From: an uncultured Bacilli bacterium
GTDB taxonomy: Bacteria; Bacillota_I; Bacilli_A; RF39; UBA660
Reading direction: 5' to 3'
Length of the DNA: 7,442 nucleotides
NCBI GenBank assembly: GCA_934177995.1
Contig: CAKPPW010000037.1
Location: forward strand, 1-7,442
Positions 5,994 to 7,442 of this stretch are shown piece after piece. Under the pieces are notes generated by a model that was given only the letters and a program-made list of their open reading frames with translations, was not told where the DNA came from and did no database searches. Position numbers and translations under genes: made by a program. How positions within the stretch are numbered: position 1 is the stretch's first letter; each line of letters opens with the position of its first letter.

Positions 5994-7407
5994 ATATTTA
6001 GATTTAAGTTTAGAAGAGATTCACTCTTTATTAGTAGATAAGAAAATAACACCAGTAGATCTTGTTAAGGAGTCACTTGCAAGAATTGAAGAGAATAAAG
6101 ACTTGAATGCTTTTATTACTATAAATGATAAAGCGATTGAAGAAGCTAGTAATTTAGGAGAAGTAGATAAAGATAATTTATTCTTTGGTATTCCTATTGC
6201 TATTAAGGATAATATTATGACTAAAGATTTAAGGACTACTTGTGCATCTAAAATGCTTTCTGATTTTGTTCCTATTTATGATGCTACAGTTATCAAAAAA
6301 ATAAAAGATGCTAAAATGATTATTGTTGGAAAGACTAATATGGATGAGTTTGCTATGGGATCAACCAGTAGAACCAGTTACTTTGGAGCACCTAAGAATC
6401 CTGTTGATAAAACCTTAATAGCAGGAGGATCATCTGGTGGAAGTGCAGCTTGTGTTGCTAGTAATGAAACATTCTTAGCACTTGGAAGTGATACAGGGGG
6501 AAGTATTAGACAACCTGCAAGTTACACAGGAATAGTAGGAATGAAACCAACTTATGGAAGAATTTCTCGTTATGGATTAGTTGCTTTTGCATCAAGCTTA
6601 GACCAAATAGGACCAATGACTAGAAATGTCTTAGAAAATGCTAAGTTATTAAACGTTTTAGTAGGAGAAGATAATAAAGACTTAACTAGTGCTAATAAAG
6701 AAAAAGAAGATTTTGCAAGAAAGATAAATACATCCGTTAAAGGTTTAAGAGTAGCTGTTCCTAATTATTTTATGAGTGATATAGTAGCAAATGAGATAAG
6801 AGAAAGAATTAAGAATGTTATTAAATTCTTAGAAGAAAATGGTGTAGTAGTTGATTATATTGATATGAAATATCTTGATCAAGCAGTAACCTTATACCAA
6901 GTCATTGCTATGGGGGAAGCAAGTAGTAACTTAGCTCGTTTTGATGGCGTAAGATATGGCTATAGAACAGAAAACTATGATAATTTAGAAGAAATGTACT
7001 TAAAAACTAGACAAGAAGGTTTTGGTAGAGAAGTTAAACGTCGTATTATGGTAGGAAGTTACTTATTAAGTGGTGCTAATGCTAAAATATATTATGATAA
7101 GGCTTTATCTATTCGTGATGATATTAAGAAAGAATTTGATAAGGTATTTGCAAACTATGACTTAGTAATTGGACCCGTAACTACTACTACTGCTTATAGA
7201 TTAGATAGTGATATGTCTGACCCGATGAAATCATTCTTAGATGATGTATTAGTAATACCAGTTAATATGGCAGGTTTACCTGGATTATCTCTTCCAGTAG
7301 CACCTAAGTCTAGTAAACCATATGGACTACATATCATTGGTAACAGTTTTGATGAAGCGACAATCTATCAATTAGCATCCTTTATAGAAAGAGGGTATCA
7401 AAGATGA
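5986..7407 (+). CDS. gatA: Aspartyl/glutamyl-tRNA amidotransferase subunit A (amidase)
   Basis: GatA hydrolyses glutamine (or asparagine) and passes ammonia to GatB for amidation of mischarged tRNA. The 473-residue protein is full length and belongs to the amidase-signature family. The catalytic Lys-cisSer-Ser set is intact: K74 in GIPIAIKDN, S149 in AGGSSGGSAA, and S173 in GSDTGGSIRQP. The 75- and 24-residue spacings match the K79/S154/S178 arrangement I recall for Staphylococcus aureus GatA. Further family blocks are GKTNMDEFAMGS (115-126) and a YGLVAFASSLDQIGP stretch near 200. The ATG at 5986 lies inside the end of gatC (ATGAATAG) and is preceded by GGTGA at 5975-5979, so translation is probably coupled. 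It ends in TGA that shares four bases with the gatB start. This stop, with TGG used for Trp, indicates the standard code. Confidence 0.98.
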   Translation: MNRYLDLSLEEIHSLLVDKKITPVDLVKESLARIEENKDLNAFITINDKAIEEASNLGEVDKDNLFFGIPIAIKDNIMTKDLRTTCASKMLSDFVPIYDATVIKKIKDAKMIIVGKTNMDEFAMGSTSRTSYFGAPKNPVDKTLIAGGSSGGSAACVASNETFLALGSDTGGSIRQPASYTGIVGMKPTYGRISRYGLVAFASSLDQIGPMTRNVLENAKLLNVLVGEDNKDLTSANKEKEDFARKINTSVKGLRVAVPNYFMSDIVANEIRERIKNVIKFLEENGVVVDYIDMKYLDQAVTLYQVIAMGEASSNLARFDGVRYGYRTENYDNLEEMYLKTRQEGFGREVKRRIMVGSYLLSGANAKIYYDKALSIRDDIKKEFDKVFANYDLVIGPVTTTTAYRLDSDMSDPMKSFLDDVLVIPVNMAGLPGLSLPVAPKSSKPYGLHIIGNSFDEATIYQLASFIERGYQR

Positions 7408-7442
7408 GTGAATATAAAGCAACAATTGGTATTGAAGTACAT
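7404..7442 (+). CDS. gatB: Aspartyl/glutamyl-tRNA amidotransferase subunit B, first 13 codons (3' end outside window)
   Basis: Only MSEYKATIGIEVH is visible before the window ends. The phrase YKATIGIEVH matches the very conserved GatB N-terminus (typically Y-x-x-x-IGLEVHVQL). GatB is the tRNA-binding kinase/transamidase subunit that activates the Glu or Asp on the tRNA and receives ammonia from GatA. The ATG overlaps the gatA TGA (ATGA), and GAGGG at 7391-7395 gives a ribosome site. The C-A-B gene order is the common one in Bacillota, which supports the call although the coding piece is short. Confidence 0.93.
   Translation, partial: MSEYKATIGIEVH

Noticed and set aside
5840..6052. Minus-strand open frame of 70 codons across the gatC/gatA junction
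   Set aside because: Antisense to two firmly identified genes with no ribosome site; a shadow frame.
1..7442. Mobile element, CRISPR array or defence system
   Set aside because: No transposase, recombinase, nuclease, spaced direct repeats or terminal inverted repeats were seen; all the DNA is accounted for by glycosylation, surface protein and tRNA amidation genes.

Overview
The window is very AT-rich, tightly packed bacterial DNA. Shine-Dalgarno (SD) sites complementary to the 16S tail, short intergenic gaps, U-tract hairpin terminators and a gatC-gatA-gatB operon all point to a low-GC member of the Bacillota. TGA is read as a stop (gatA ends on TGA inside the gatB start) and tryptophan is TGG. 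This argues against a Mycoplasma/Spiroplasma-type code and fits standard-code Bacilli, perhaps an uncultured gut lineage related to Mollicutes or Erysipelotrichia. The lineage is an inference; no rRNA or marker gene is available to fix it.

Bases 1-4765 (+ strand) hold four membrane-glycosylation genes that overlap or nearly touch. They are a GT-C-like multi-pass protein whose start lies before base 1, a dolichol/polyprenyl-phosphate-sugar synthase-like GT2 enzyme with two C-terminal membrane helices, a DUF2142 multi-pass protein with a PDEANH motif, and a GtrA family small membrane protein. Together they look like a lipid-linked sugar pathway. The GT2 enzyme would load a sugar on undecaprenyl phosphate in the cytoplasm, GtrA would help move it across the membrane, and one or both large membrane proteins would use it outside the cell. 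The acceptor is unknown. The set ends at a hairpin terminator that begins inside the last gtrA codons.

Bases 4785-5628 (- strand) hold a one-gene unit with its own promoter and terminator. It encodes an uncharacterised membrane-anchored extracellular protein: one N-terminal helix, a Lys/Thr/Asn-rich linker and a beta-rich C-terminal region with an apparent internal duplication. It is tail-to-tail with the glycosylation genes and head-to-head with gatC.

Bases 5647-7442 (+ strand) hold gatC, gatA and the first 13 codons of gatB, encoding the tRNA-dependent amidotransferase that makes Gln-tRNA(Gln) and/or Asn-tRNA(Asn). gatA has the full Lys-Ser-Ser catalytic set. This core operon gives a chromosomal anchor next to a more variable cell-surface locus. 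No stretch longer than about 130 bases lacks a gene; no tRNA, rRNA, mobile element or CRISPR array was seen.
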